Origin: Paenibacillus thalictri | Lineage (GTDB): Bacteria; Bacillota; Bacilli; Paenibacillales; NBRC-103111 | NCBI RefSeq assembly: GCF_004307995.1 | Contig: NZ_SIRE01000031.1 | Coordinates: 1 to 64,000 of the forward strand | DNA: 64,000 nt | Reading direction: 5' to 3' | Shown here: piece by piece, positions 33,675 through 41,125 of the stretch | How the letters are laid out: the number at the start of each line of letters is the position of its first letter | Numbering within the stretch: the first letter of the stretch is position 1 | Translations under genes and position numbers: made by a program | Notes under the pieces: generated by a model | What the model was told of the DNA's origin: nothing | The model's input: the letters and a program-made list of their open reading frames with translations, nothing else | Database searches by the model: none

Positions 33675-35464
33675 ACGCTCCCTTCCTCTGCCGGAATGTC
33701 GAAAGAAACGGAGGTTCCGCTTCCTTCCCGAGATTCGATGTGCAGCGTGCTCATCGGTCCGAATGCCAGCTGCAGCCTTTGCTGCACATTGCGCAGGCCG
33801 ATATGCTCGGCTTTTTCCGTTTGCCCGAGACTCTGCAGCAGCTCCTGCAAAGTCTCTCCGCTCATGCCTTTGCCGTCGTCGGTAATTCGAATGCTCACTT
33901 TATCCCCCGAATATGTCGCTTCAATCGTGATTTCTCCGACCACGCCTTCGGGAAGCGATTGCGTGATGCCGTGTTCGAACGCATTCTCAACGATCGGCTG
34001 CAGCACAAGCGGCACGATCGGCACCTGCTTGGCCCGCTCGTCAAGCTGCAACCGGTAGACGACCTTATCGCGGAAGCGAATCGCTTGGAGCTCCAGATAA
34101 CTCGCTACATGGCGAAATTCCTGTTCGAGCGGGATCCGGTCGTTGCCTGCATGAAGACTTAAGCGAAAAAACTTCCCCAGCGAGGTAACCAGCTTGCCGA
34201 TTTGCTCGGCCTTGTATTTTTTGGCCATCCAATGAATCGTGTCCAAAATGTTGTACAAGAAGTGCGGATGGATCTGCATCTGCAATGCCCGCATGGACGC
34301 TTGCTGTTTCTCGCGTTGTTCTTTTTCGACCGCTGCCAGCAGTTCTTGAATTCGTTCCATCATATTGTTGAAGTTGCGCTGCAAGATCGATATTTCCCGG
34401 TAGCTTTCATTCGTATGCCGGACATCGAGATTGCCGTAGGAAGCTTTGAGCATCAACTGCGACAAATACACAACCGGCCTGGATATATGGGTCGCCAGCG
34501 AAAGAGATACAAATACCGAAACCGCCGCTCCCAATCCGGCAATAATCAGCAGGTTACGCAGCAGCAGCCGGTTAGGCTCAAGCAATTCCGCCAGCGGCAT
34601 CACCGCGGCCATCGTCCATTTGCTCTTCTGCGATGTGACATATGCGACGATCCACTTGCCGTCGATGACTTCGGTGCCGGAGCCGTTCGCGGGAAGACGC
34701 CCCAAAGCTTGCCGGATGCGCTCGTTGCGCAAATAAGGCGATTGCTGCCCGAACAGCAGCTCGCTCCCTTGGTCAAGCAGCAGCAAGGAGCCCGTTTTGC
34801 CGATCTGCACATTTTGCAGAACGTCCTCAAGAAATAAATTATTGAACTGCATGATGAAATATCCCTGAAGCTCCACCCGGTTGCTGTCGACAATCTTCCT
34901 CGCCGCCAGCACAGACGGATGAATCCGCGTCGTGAACGCTTCGCGGTGGGTCATAATCGCATATTTTTCGCTAAACCAATGAATCGAGAGAGGGTCCTGC
35001 TCCAGACGTTCCGTAATATATTGAAAATTGCCGGGGATCACTTGCTCGAATGTCTGGAACGCGCTTTCCGTGGACAGCAGCGTGCGTTCGGGAGTTACAA
35101 AATAGACGGCGCTCACTTCGTTAATCCGTCCCCGGAAATATTGATGGACCATCTCCTCCTTGAACTTCTCCGCCGCTTTGACCAGTTCATAAGAAGAATC
35201 GCCCGGCTTGGCCAAAAAATCAAACGGCTCCCGGTACAAAATCGGCCATGTCAACCGGTCCATCTCCGCCAAGTTGGCATCAAGCGATCGGCTTGTCTGC
35301 ACCACCGTTTGCAGCAAAAACCGGCTCACCTGGTTTTGAAAGATCTCATTTTCTTTATGGTAAGTCACGATAGTAATAACGATCATAGGAAAAATCATTA
35401 AGGCCAGGAAGCAGCTGATCAGTACAGTGCGTATCGAGATTTGTCTGGTTGAACGCGCTTTCAT
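33671..35464 (-). CDS. yesM: Sensor histidine kinase, YesM-type
   Basis: A 597-residue membrane kinase. Membrane segments lie near residues 12-35 and 290-315, flanking an extracellular sensor domain. A HAMP-like region and a coiled segment follow. The His_kinase domain has the phospho-acceptor in Q-I-H-P-H-F-L-Y-N-I-L-D, and the ATPase part has L-V-L-Q-P-I-V-E-N-A-F-E-H-G and D-D-G-K-G-M. ATG 35464 has AAGGAAG 8 bases upstream; eleven extra in-frame codons precede it. It is the first gene of a three-gene operon and phosphorylates the YesN-type regulator. An extended -10 promoter lies 42 bases upstream. Confidence 0.94.
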   Translation of the reverse strand: MKARSTRQISIRTVLISCFLALMIFPMIVITIVTYHKENEIFQNQVSRFLLQTVVQTSRSLDANLAEMDRLTWPILYREPFDFLAKPGDSSYELVKAAEKFKEEMVHQYFRGRINEVSAVYFVTPERTLLSTESAFQTFEQVIPGNFQYITERLEQDPLSIHWFSEKYAIMTHREAFTTRIHPSVLAARKIVDSNRVELQGYFIMQFNNLFLEDVLQNVQIGKTGSLLLLDQGSELLFGQQSPYLRNERIRQALGRLPANGSGTEVIDGKWIVAYVTSQKSKWTMAAVMPLAELLEPNRLLLRNLLIIAGLGAAVSVFVSLSLATHISRPVVYLSQLMLKASYGNLDVRHTNESYREISILQRNFNNMMERIQELLAAVEKEQREKQQASMRALQMQIHPHFLYNILDTIHWMAKKYKAEQIGKLVTSLGKFFRLSLHAGNDRIPLEQEFRHVASYLELQAIRFRDKVVYRLQLDERAKQVPIVPLVLQPIVENAFEHGITQSLPEGVVGEITIEATYSGDKVSIRITDDGKGMSGETLQELLQSLGQTEKAEHIGLRNVQQRLQLAFGPMSTLHIESREGSGTSVSFDIPAEEGSV

Positions 35465-35505
35465 ATCATCGGCTTCCTTACTCTGGGAAATTGTCATATT
35501 TTCCT

Positions 35506-35514
35506 ATTATAGCA
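35506..35514 (-). promoter_or_regulatory. Extended -10 promoter of the yesM operon
   Basis: On the minus strand TGC-TATAAT (35514-35506) is a perfect -10 with the TGn extension, 42 bases before the kinase ATG. No good -35 is visible, which is usual for extended -10 promoters. Confidence 0.6.
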
Positions 35515-35601
35515 GAAAGCCCAGATTCGTCATCTTCCTTAAGCCCCCCATTTTTGGAGCTGCAGCGGCTCGATTTAAGCAACGTTTATAGCCAAAATCA
35601 G

Positions 35602-35652
35602 AAAAGGAGCTGTCTCAAAAGGTCTGAGAAAACGTGAGGAACAGCCTCTTTT
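35602..35652. repeat. Hairpin-forming inverted repeat in a divergent promoter region
   Basis: Arms AAAAGGAGCTGT and ACAGCCTCTTTT with inner CTC/GAG pairs. It lies between the divergently transcribed yesM and phnF genes, where no terminator is expected. The GGAGCTGTCTCAAAAGG arm recalls terminal sequences of some insertion elements, so it may be a relic or a mini-element. No transposase is nearby. Confidence 0.45.
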
Positions 35653-35673
35653 GCGCTTCCAAATCGTCTTGTC

Positions 35674-35712
35674 TTAACGTAATCTTCACATTTGCTTGAC
35701 ACTGCTCTGATG
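35674..35712 (+). promoter_or_regulatory. PHO box (PhoP binding repeats) of the phn operon
   Basis: Three direct TT-N-AC-like hexamers, TTAACG (35674), TTCACA (35685) and TTGACA (35696), recur at an exact 11-base period, and a weaker CTGATG follows at 35707. The Bacillus PhoP box is TT(A/T/C)ACA repeated with about 5-base spacers, so the match is good. It lies 60-100 bases before phnF and predicts induction by phosphate starvation through PhoPR. Confidence 0.7.
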
Positions 35713-35770
35713 TCGACAAGTTACGGTTAGTTCAGCAAGACAGACAACGACCCATATGGAGGTGAAAGTT

Positions 35771-36502
35771 TTGAAGCCCTACGCGGATTCGCATGAAGGT
35801 GTGACAAGACATGTGATAGCGGATATTTTGCAGGCTGAAATCGATAGCGGTGTGTATGTCGTCGGAGAAAAAATGCCTTCGGAAGCGGAGTTATGCAGCA
35901 GGTTTAAGGAAAACAGGTATACCGTCAGGCAAGCGCTCGACCTGCTCGTAACGACGGGTGTCATCCGGGCCCATCAAGGCAAGGGGCATTATGTATGTGA
36001 AAAACCTTTGGACATTGCCTATACCATTACACCCGGAATGCGTTTCTCCGATGTGATCAGCCGGCTCGGCTGCAAGCCGGGTATTCGCATGATCAAGCAG
36101 GAGATTGTTATCCCTCCCCAGCCCATTGCGCAGCATTTGCTGCTCTTGGAACATGAGCATGCTTACAGGCTGGAAATTCTCCGATTTGCCGACGATATTC
36201 CTTTAAGCCTCAATGTCACTTGGCTGCCGGAGCGCCATTTTCCTGACCTGCTGCAGCGCACCGAGTCATTTCATTCGCTGTATGAGCTGCTGGGGCGCCA
36301 TTATGATATTCAGATGCAGCGGCTCTGGTCGACTTTCCAATCAACCTATCCCAACGCCCAGGAAGCCTTGCTGCTGCAAGTATCCCCCAGTATGAATTTA
36401 TTGCATATCGAAAGCCTGATGAGAGATCAGCACGGCAGGCCCGTCGAGTTCACATCAGCCAAGTATCGCGGCGATCTCTGCAAAGTCTCGATTCATTTTT
36501 AA
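35771..36502 (+). CDS. phnF: GntR-family regulator, PhnF-like
   Basis: A 243-residue GntR/HutC regulator. The N-terminal winged helix (residues 1-75) has E-K-M-P-S-E-A-E-L-C-S-R-F and T-V-R-Q-A-L-D-L-L, and the C-terminal UTRA ligand domain fills the rest. PhnF proteins repress phosphonate or phosphate transport genes. I chose TTG 35771 because GGAGG (35759-35763) lies 8 bases before it; the ATG at 35756 overlaps that site and would add five residues. It is the first gene of the phosphonate operon, 69 bases before phnD, and is preceded by a PHO box. Its effector is not known from sequence. Confidence 0.88.
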   Translation: MKPYADSHEGVTRHVIADILQAEIDSGVYVVGEKMPSEAELCSRFKENRYTVRQALDLLVTTGVIRAHQGKGHYVCEKPLDIAYTITPGMRFSDVISRLGCKPGIRMIKQEIVIPPQPIAQHLLLLEHEHAYRLEILRFADDIPLSLNVTWLPERHFPDLLQRTESFHSLYELLGRHYDIQMQRLWSTFQSTYPNAQEALLLQVSPSMNLLHIESLMRDQHGRPVEFTSAKYRGDLCKVSIHF

Positions 36503-36571
36503 ATAGACTCGTTCAGAAGCGTTAAATTCAGAATATTTTAAAAATTTAGTTCGACGAAGGGATGGATTTCA

Positions 36572-37522
36572 GTGAAAAAAAGGTTGTTCGCTGTTACGGC
36601 GCTTCTCGCCATCGCATTAGCAGGATGTGGTACGACAGACAAGCAAGCCGCAGGCTCGGCAGTTCCGGCCGCTGGTGCCCAAACGGCTCAAACCGCTTCT
36701 ACCAAGTGGCCCGAAGTACTGCGATTTGGCGTACTGCCGGGTGAAGAAGAAGGCAAGCTGTCGCGCGGGAATAAACAATTCGTAGAAGATTTAGGCAAAG
36801 AACTAGGCATCAAAACGGAATTGTTTGTCGGCGACGATTACACGGCGGTTGTCGAAGCGATGCGCACAAAAAAAATCGACATGGCCTCCTTTGGCCCATT
36901 CTCTTACATTATCGCTGCAGAACGCAGCGGCGCAGTGGCGCTTGCCGTAAAAGCGAAATCCGAAGACGAAGCGCTGTACAAAAGCCTGATTGTCGTTCCC
37001 GCCCAATCCAAGGCTCAAAAGATCGAGGACTTGAAGGGCAAAACATTCCTGTTCGCCGATCCGGCTTCGACCTCAGGCCATTTATTTCCCCGCGCGATGA
37101 TGATTAAGCAGCTTGGCATCACTAACGATCAAGTCGAATCTTATTTCTCCAACGTCTCGTTCTCCGGCGGACACGATAAGTCGATTCTGGCTATTGCCAG
37201 AGGGACAGCGGACGGCGCCGGCGTATGCGACACCTGCATCAAGCGGGTTGTGGACGCAGGGCTGGTCAAAGAATCCGATTACCGGGTGATCGGCACTTCC
37301 GATCCGATTCCGCAAAGCCCGTTTGCCTACCGCAAGGACCTCCCCGCAGACCTGGTGGAAAAAATGAAGCAGTTCATGCTGAATTACCATAAGGACAACA
37401 AAAACCCGCAGTTTTTCAGCAGCGGGACACAACGTTTCTTTTTGGTCGACGACAGCAAATACAATATCGTTCGGGAAACGGCCAAGGCGCTGAACATGAG
37501 TCCCGAGCAATTGCTCAAATAA
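36572..37522 (+). CDS. phnD: Phosphonate-binding lipoprotein of ABC importer
   Basis: A 316-residue PhnD-type protein. The signal ends A-L-A-G-C-G-T (Cys about residue 19) and a Thr/Ala-rich linker follows. The binding domain has L-R-F-G-V-L-P-G-E, F-V-G-D-D-Y-T-A-V-V-E-A-M-R, I-D-M-A-S-F-G-P-F-S-Y, and A-D-P-A-S-T-S-G-H-L-F-P, the conserved phosphonate-site loops. It captures phosphonates outside the membrane for the PhnC/PhnE transporter. The start is GTG with AAGGGATGG upstream. PhnD-type proteins also occur with phosphite importers, but the complete C-P lyase set here supports phosphonate. Confidence 0.95.
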   Translation: MKKRLFAVTALLAIALAGCGTTDKQAAGSAVPAAGAQTAQTASTKWPEVLRFGVLPGEEEGKLSRGNKQFVEDLGKELGIKTELFVGDDYTAVVEAMRTKKIDMASFGPFSYIIAAERSGAVALAVKAKSEDEALYKSLIVVPAQSKAQKIEDLKGKTFLFADPASTSGHLFPRAMMIKQLGITNDQVESYFSNVSFSGGHDKSILAIARGTADGAGVCDTCIKRVVDAGLVKESDYRVIGTSDPIPQSPFAYRKDLPADLVEKMKQFMLNYHKDNKNPQFFSSGTQRFFLVDDSKYNIVRETAKALNMSPEQLLK

Positions 37523-37540
37523 AAGGGGGAACCGGAGACG

Positions 37541-38287
37541 ATGGCATCCTCCATTCTGGAAATTCGCAATTTGCGCAAGGTGTATACGGACGGCACGTCG
37601 GCGCTGCAGGGCATCGATCTGCAGGTGCAGCAGGGTGAATTCATCGCTGTCATCGGGCCCAGCGGCGCGGGAAAAAGCACGCTGCTGCGCTGCATCAATC
37701 GGCTCGTCCAACCGTCCGAAGGCACCGTCATGTTCAATGGCATGGATACGACCAAAGCGAGCGGCGGGCAAATCCGCAAGCTGCGCCGGGAAGTCGGCAT
37801 GATTTTTCAAAGCTTCAACCTGATTGAACGGGTCACTGTGCTGAGAAATGTGCTGCACGGACGGCTTGGTTATATGAGCAGCTTCAGCGGCGCTTTAGGA
37901 CTGTTCTCCAAGCGGGACATCGAAGAAGCGATGCATATTTTGCACAGACTCGGACTTCACGATCAGATGTATAAACGAGCCGACGAGCTGAGCGGCGGCC
38001 AGCAGCAGCGTGTCGGCATCGCCCGGGCGTTGTCGCAGCAGCCGCTTCTCATCTTGGCCGACGAACCGATCGCCAGTCTGGATCCCGTCACTTCCGAATC
38101 GATCATGAAGCACCTGCATACCGTTTGCCGGGAAGATGGCATTACTTGTCTCGTTAATCTTCATCAAGTGGATGTCGCCAAAAAATTCGCAACGAGAATC
38201 ATCGGCATCCACAAAGGAAGCGTCGTATTCGACGGGCCGCCGGAGCAGTTGACCGACGAAGCTGCGGAAAGGGTGTACCGCAAATGA
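37541..38287 (+). CDS. phnC: Phosphonate ABC transporter ATPase
   Basis: A 248-residue ATPase with Walker A G-P-S-G-A-G-K-S-T-L-L-R (about residues 41-52), Q-loop M-I-F-Q-S-F-N-L-I-E, signature E-L-S-G-G-Q-Q-Q-R-V-G-I-A-R-A-L and Walker B L-I-L-A-D-E-P-I-A-S-L-D. The segment L-G-Y-M-S-S-F-S-G-A-L-G after the Q-loop is characteristic of PhnC. It energises uptake with the two PhnE permeases; its stop overlaps the first of them by ATGA. Length is normal. Confidence 0.96.
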   Translation: MASSILEIRNLRKVYTDGTSALQGIDLQVQQGEFIAVIGPSGAGKSTLLRCINRLVQPSEGTVMFNGMDTTKASGGQIRKLRREVGMIFQSFNLIERVTVLRNVLHGRLGYMSSFSGALGLFSKRDIEEAMHILHRLGLHDQMYKRADELSGGQQQRVGIARALSQQPLLILADEPIASLDPVTSESIMKHLHTVCREDGITCLVNLHQVDVAKKFATRIIGIHKGSVVFDGPPEQLTDEAAERVYRK

Positions 38288-39117
38288 ATAAAACCGATGT
38301 CTCGGTAAGCTCAAGCTGGCAAGCGCGGCAGGGAGAACGGTTGGAAGAGCTTCATAAGCAAAAGAAACGTCTGAGCCTCTTCATCGCTTTATTGGTTGTT
38401 GGGATTACCGTCTGGTCCGCCGCTGAAACCGGATTTTCCATAACCGAATTGGCGAAAGGCAGCGGGGAAATATTCAGGTTCATCTTTTTCGATTTCCTGC
38501 CTCCCGACTTTACCAAGATCGGAAAGCTGATCGGGCCTGCGCTTGATACGATCTATATCAGCTTTGTAGCGATGGCGGTCGGCGCTTTTCTCTCCATGGG
38601 GCTTGCCTTTTTCGGCGCTTCGACAACTAGTCCGCATCCTGCCCTGCAAATGGCCGTACGAGCATTCTGCTCCGTCATGCGCAACATACCGACGTTGATC
38701 TGGGGTATCTTGTTTGTCGTTGCCTACGGCCTTGGCACATTGGTAGGTACCTTGGCACTGATCGTCACTTCCATCGGCACGTTAACCCGGGCTTACGCGG
38801 AAATGCTGGAGGAAATCGACATGGGCCAAGTCGAAGCGCTGAGAGCGACCGGCGCATCGTACATTCAGGTGCTGGCGCAAGCGGTTTGGCCGCAGTTTCT
38901 GCCGGGCTTTATCGGCTGGTCGCTGTATAAGTTGGAGTTAAACGTGAGAGCTTCGACTTTGATCGGGATGGTCGGCGGAGGCGGACTTGGTTTTGCCATT
39001 CAAAAAGGGCTTAAGCTGTTTCAATTCAAAGAAGTCAGCTTGGCGATCCTGATGGTCATGGCGCTGGTGCTGGTGACGGAATGGATCACAAGTAAATTAA
39101 GGGAGCGAATCCTATGA
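38284..39117 (+). CDS. phnE: Phosphonate ABC transporter permease 1
   Basis: A 277-residue permease with about six membrane segments. The family loop E-A-L-R-A-T-G-A-S-Y-I-Q-V-L-A-Q-A-V-W-P-Q near residue 195 and the C-terminal G-M-V-G-G-G-G-L-G-F match PhnE. It overlaps phnC and the next permease by four bases at each end. The operon has two PhnE genes, so the channel is probably a heterodimer. Confidence 0.95.
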   Translation: MNKTDVSVSSSWQARQGERLEELHKQKKRLSLFIALLVVGITVWSAAETGFSITELAKGSGEIFRFIFFDFLPPDFTKIGKLIGPALDTIYISFVAMAVGAFLSMGLAFFGASTTSPHPALQMAVRAFCSVMRNIPTLIWGILFVVAYGLGTLVGTLALIVTSIGTLTRAYAEMLEEIDMGQVEALRATGASYIQVLAQAVWPQFLPGFIGWSLYKLELNVRASTLIGMVGGGGLGFAIQKGLKLFQFKEVSLAILMVMALVLVTEWITSKLRERIL

Positions 39118-39959
39118 GCGCAAAGTGGAACCCGGCCGGGGAACATGCCGTCGATGTCGGTTTAATGAGGCGCCCGTCGTCCGGCGGTCTGGAAAAGCCG
39201 CGCAAGGACCCGGTTTTGGTGGCGGCTTTGATATTTGGCATCTGCTTTTTCGTATTTTGTCTGATTCAGCTGAACTTCAATTATATGGTGTTGTTTCAAG
39301 GCACATGGAAATTCATTCAATCGTTTGCCTTGATGTTTCCGCCTAATGTTGCGGAATGGAAGCCGGTACTCTTCGCCGCATTGGAAACATTGCAAATCGC
39401 CTTTGTCGGCACGGTGCTCGCCGTATGTATCGCGTTTCTGTTGTCTTTTCTTGCTGCCGCCAATTTGTCGCCGCGAACCGCTCCTGTTATTAAAGGCATC
39501 GCCTCCTTCTTAAGAGCGATTCCGACACTGGTATGGGCGCTGATTTTTATCGTTGCGGTAGGGATGGGACCTTTCCCCGGCATATTGGCGATTTGCGTTC
39601 ATGCGACAGGCATGCTGATCAAGGTGTTCTCCCAATCGATTGAAGAAATCGACGACGGCGTCATTGAAGCGATGCGGGCCACAGGGGCCGGCTGGCTGCA
39701 AATCGTATGCCAAGGCGTGCTGCCGAACGTAGCCACCTCGTTCCTGGCCTGGAGCGTGTTCCGGCTGGAGGTTGATATCGGCGAATCGTCCATTCTCGGC
39801 GTTGTGGGCGCGGGGGGCATCGGATTTGAAATTGCCAACGCGATGCGGGCGTACGAATTTGATTCCGCTTGTTTTGTAGCCTTAGTCATTTTTGCCATGG
39901 TATTTACGGTGGAGCTCTGCAGCAACCGGTTTAAATCGAGCATTCGGAGGAGGAGCTAA
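39114..39959 (+). CDS. phnE: Phosphonate ABC transporter permease 2
   Basis: A 281-residue PhnE-type permease with about six membrane segments, homologous to the preceding gene. The loop E-A-M-R-A-T-G-A-G-W-L-Q-I-V-C-Q-G-V-L-P and C-terminal G-V-V-G-A-G-G-I-G-F-E are diagnostic. The N-terminal 35 residues are soluble and differ from the first permease. The stop lies directly before phnG, whose AGGAGGAGC ribosome binding site sits inside the last codons of this gene. Confidence 0.95.
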   Translation: MSAKWNPAGEHAVDVGLMRRPSSGGLEKPRKDPVLVAALIFGICFFVFCLIQLNFNYMVLFQGTWKFIQSFALMFPPNVAEWKPVLFAALETLQIAFVGTVLAVCIAFLLSFLAAANLSPRTAPVIKGIASFLRAIPTLVWALIFIVAVGMGPFPGILAICVHATGMLIKVFSQSIEEIDDGVIEAMRATGAGWLQIVCQGVLPNVATSFLAWSVFRLEVDIGESSILGVVGAGGIGFEIANAMRAYEFDSACFVALVIFAMVFTVELCSNRFKSSIRRRS

Positions 39960-39960
39960 C

Positions 39961-40401
39961 ATGCTGAAACGTTCGCAAATTACCCGTATTTTAATCGAAG
40001 GCGACAGGCAGCTGCTGAAGCGGCTGTGCGCGCTGGTGGAGGAAACCGCCGAGCCGGTCGTCGTAAAAGCGCCGGAGAAATCGCTTGTGATGAGCAAAGC
40101 GAGGGACTCCGTTTCGGGCCAGCCTTTTTATCTTGGAGAAATATTGGTCACGGAGTGCACGGTGGCTTTAGGTGAAACTCATGGCTTTGGCCTGCTCATC
40201 GGTGAAGATGCGCAGAGCGCCTATGAGCTCGCCGTTGTCGATGCCGCTTTTCATGCCGGACTGCCGGTAACGGCAAACTGGACGTCTCTTCTGGAGCAAG
40301 AAGAACAGCGCATAGCCAAGCGGCGCGCCGAAGAACAAGAACGCATTATGAAAACACGCGTGCATTTTGACACCATGGAGGAATCGTATGGAAAACGTTA
40401 A
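39961..40401 (+). CDS. phnG: C-P lyase complex subunit PhnG
   Basis: A 146-residue PhnG, the usual length. ATG 39961 follows AGGAGGAGC at 7 bases. Conserved segments include V-K-A-P-E-K-S-L-V-M-S-K-A-R-D-S (residues 36-51), F-Y-L-G-E-I-L-V-T-E-C-T-V and G-F-G-L-L-I-G-E-D. PhnG is a core subunit of the PhnGHIJ complex and assists PhnI in forming the ribose-phosphonate triphosphate intermediate from ATP. It overlaps phnH by 14 bases. Confidence 0.95.
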   Translation: MLKRSQITRILIEGDRQLLKRLCALVEETAEPVVVKAPEKSLVMSKARDSVSGQPFYLGEILVTECTVALGETHGFGLLIGEDAQSAYELAVVDAAFHAGLPVTANWTSLLEQEEQRIAKRRAEEQERIMKTRVHFDTMEESYGKR

Positions 40402-41125
40402 ACACATCGTCCCGGCATGGGACCCGGTTCATGATACGCAAGCCGTTTACCGCATGCTGCTCGAAGCGATTTCACGTCCGGGCACTCTCGTTCACATCGG
40501 CCCGATGATTGCCAAGCTGCCGGAGAATATGAAATGCAGCCCGGCCGCCGCCGGCTTGGCGCATGCCCTGCTGGATGGGGAAGTTCGCTTTGCCGTCAGG
40601 CTGGAAGGGCAGGACGTTTTACCTTCCTACATCCGCCGTATGACCTTTTGCCGGGAAACGGCCCTTGACGAAGCGGATTATATTTTTGCCGACGGCGTCA
40701 TGCCTGAAGTGGACATCGAGGCTTTGCTGCATGCCGTAAAACGCGGTACGCTCACCGCTCCCGATGAAAGCGCGACGTTGTTCATCCGGGTTCAAGCTCT
40801 GTGCGAGAACGAATCGTCATGCGCCGACGAATGCGAGTCCCCCCCTTCTCAAGTGCAGCCTGAGCTTAGCGGCGCAGGAATCCGGGCGGACGAATGTGAA
40901 TCATCTCCCCCTCAAGTGCAGCTTGAGCTCAGCGGACCGGGAATCCGCGGCACGCAATTCTGCTGTCTAAGCGGCGTCTCCCCGGCATGGCTGAAAGTTC
41001 GCGAAGCTATCAATGACGAATATCCGATGGGCGTTGATATGTACTTTTTTACCGAATCCGGCGAGCTGATGGCGCTGCCCCGTACGACCAAATTAAGCAA
41101 GGAGGGATCGTCATGGCTTATGTAG
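40388..41125 (+). CDS. phnH: C-P lyase complex subunit PhnH with internal tandem duplication
   Basis: A 245-residue PhnH, about 45 residues longer than usual. The extra length is a 21-residue unit (A-D-E-C-E-S..Q-V-Q..E-L-S-G-G-I-R pattern) present twice in tandem at residues 146-187, encoded by a 2 x 63-bp repeat. The rest is normal: H-D-T-Q-A-V-Y-R-M-L-L-E-A-I-S-R-P-G-T near the N-terminus, Y-I-F-A-D-G, and the C-terminal P-M-G-V-D-M-Y-F-F-T and L-P-R-T-T. PhnH is a core subunit of PhnGHIJ. GGAGG selects ATG 40388; an earlier in-frame ATG lies deeper in phnG. The frame is intact, so the gene is probably functional. Confidence 0.93.
   Translation: MENVKHIVPAWDPVHDTQAVYRMLLEAISRPGTLVHIGPMIAKLPENMKCSPAAAGLAHALLDGEVRFAVRLEGQDVLPSYIRRMTFCRETALDEADYIFADGVMPEVDIEALLHAVKRGTLTAPDESATLFIRVQALCENESSCADECESPPSQVQPELSGAGIRADECESSPPQVQLELSGPGIRGTQFCCLSGVSPAWLKVREAINDEYPMGVDMYFFTESGELMALPRTTKLSKEGSSWLM
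40823..40948 (+). repeat. Two tandem 63-bp units inside phnH
   Basis: Units at 40823-40885 and 40886-40948. Both start GC(C/G)GACGAATG(C/T) and end GGAATCCG(G/C), with CTCAAGTGCAGC and GAGCT(T/C)AGCGG shared in the middle. The frame is kept. Divergence between copies shows that the duplication is not very recent. Confidence 0.9.
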
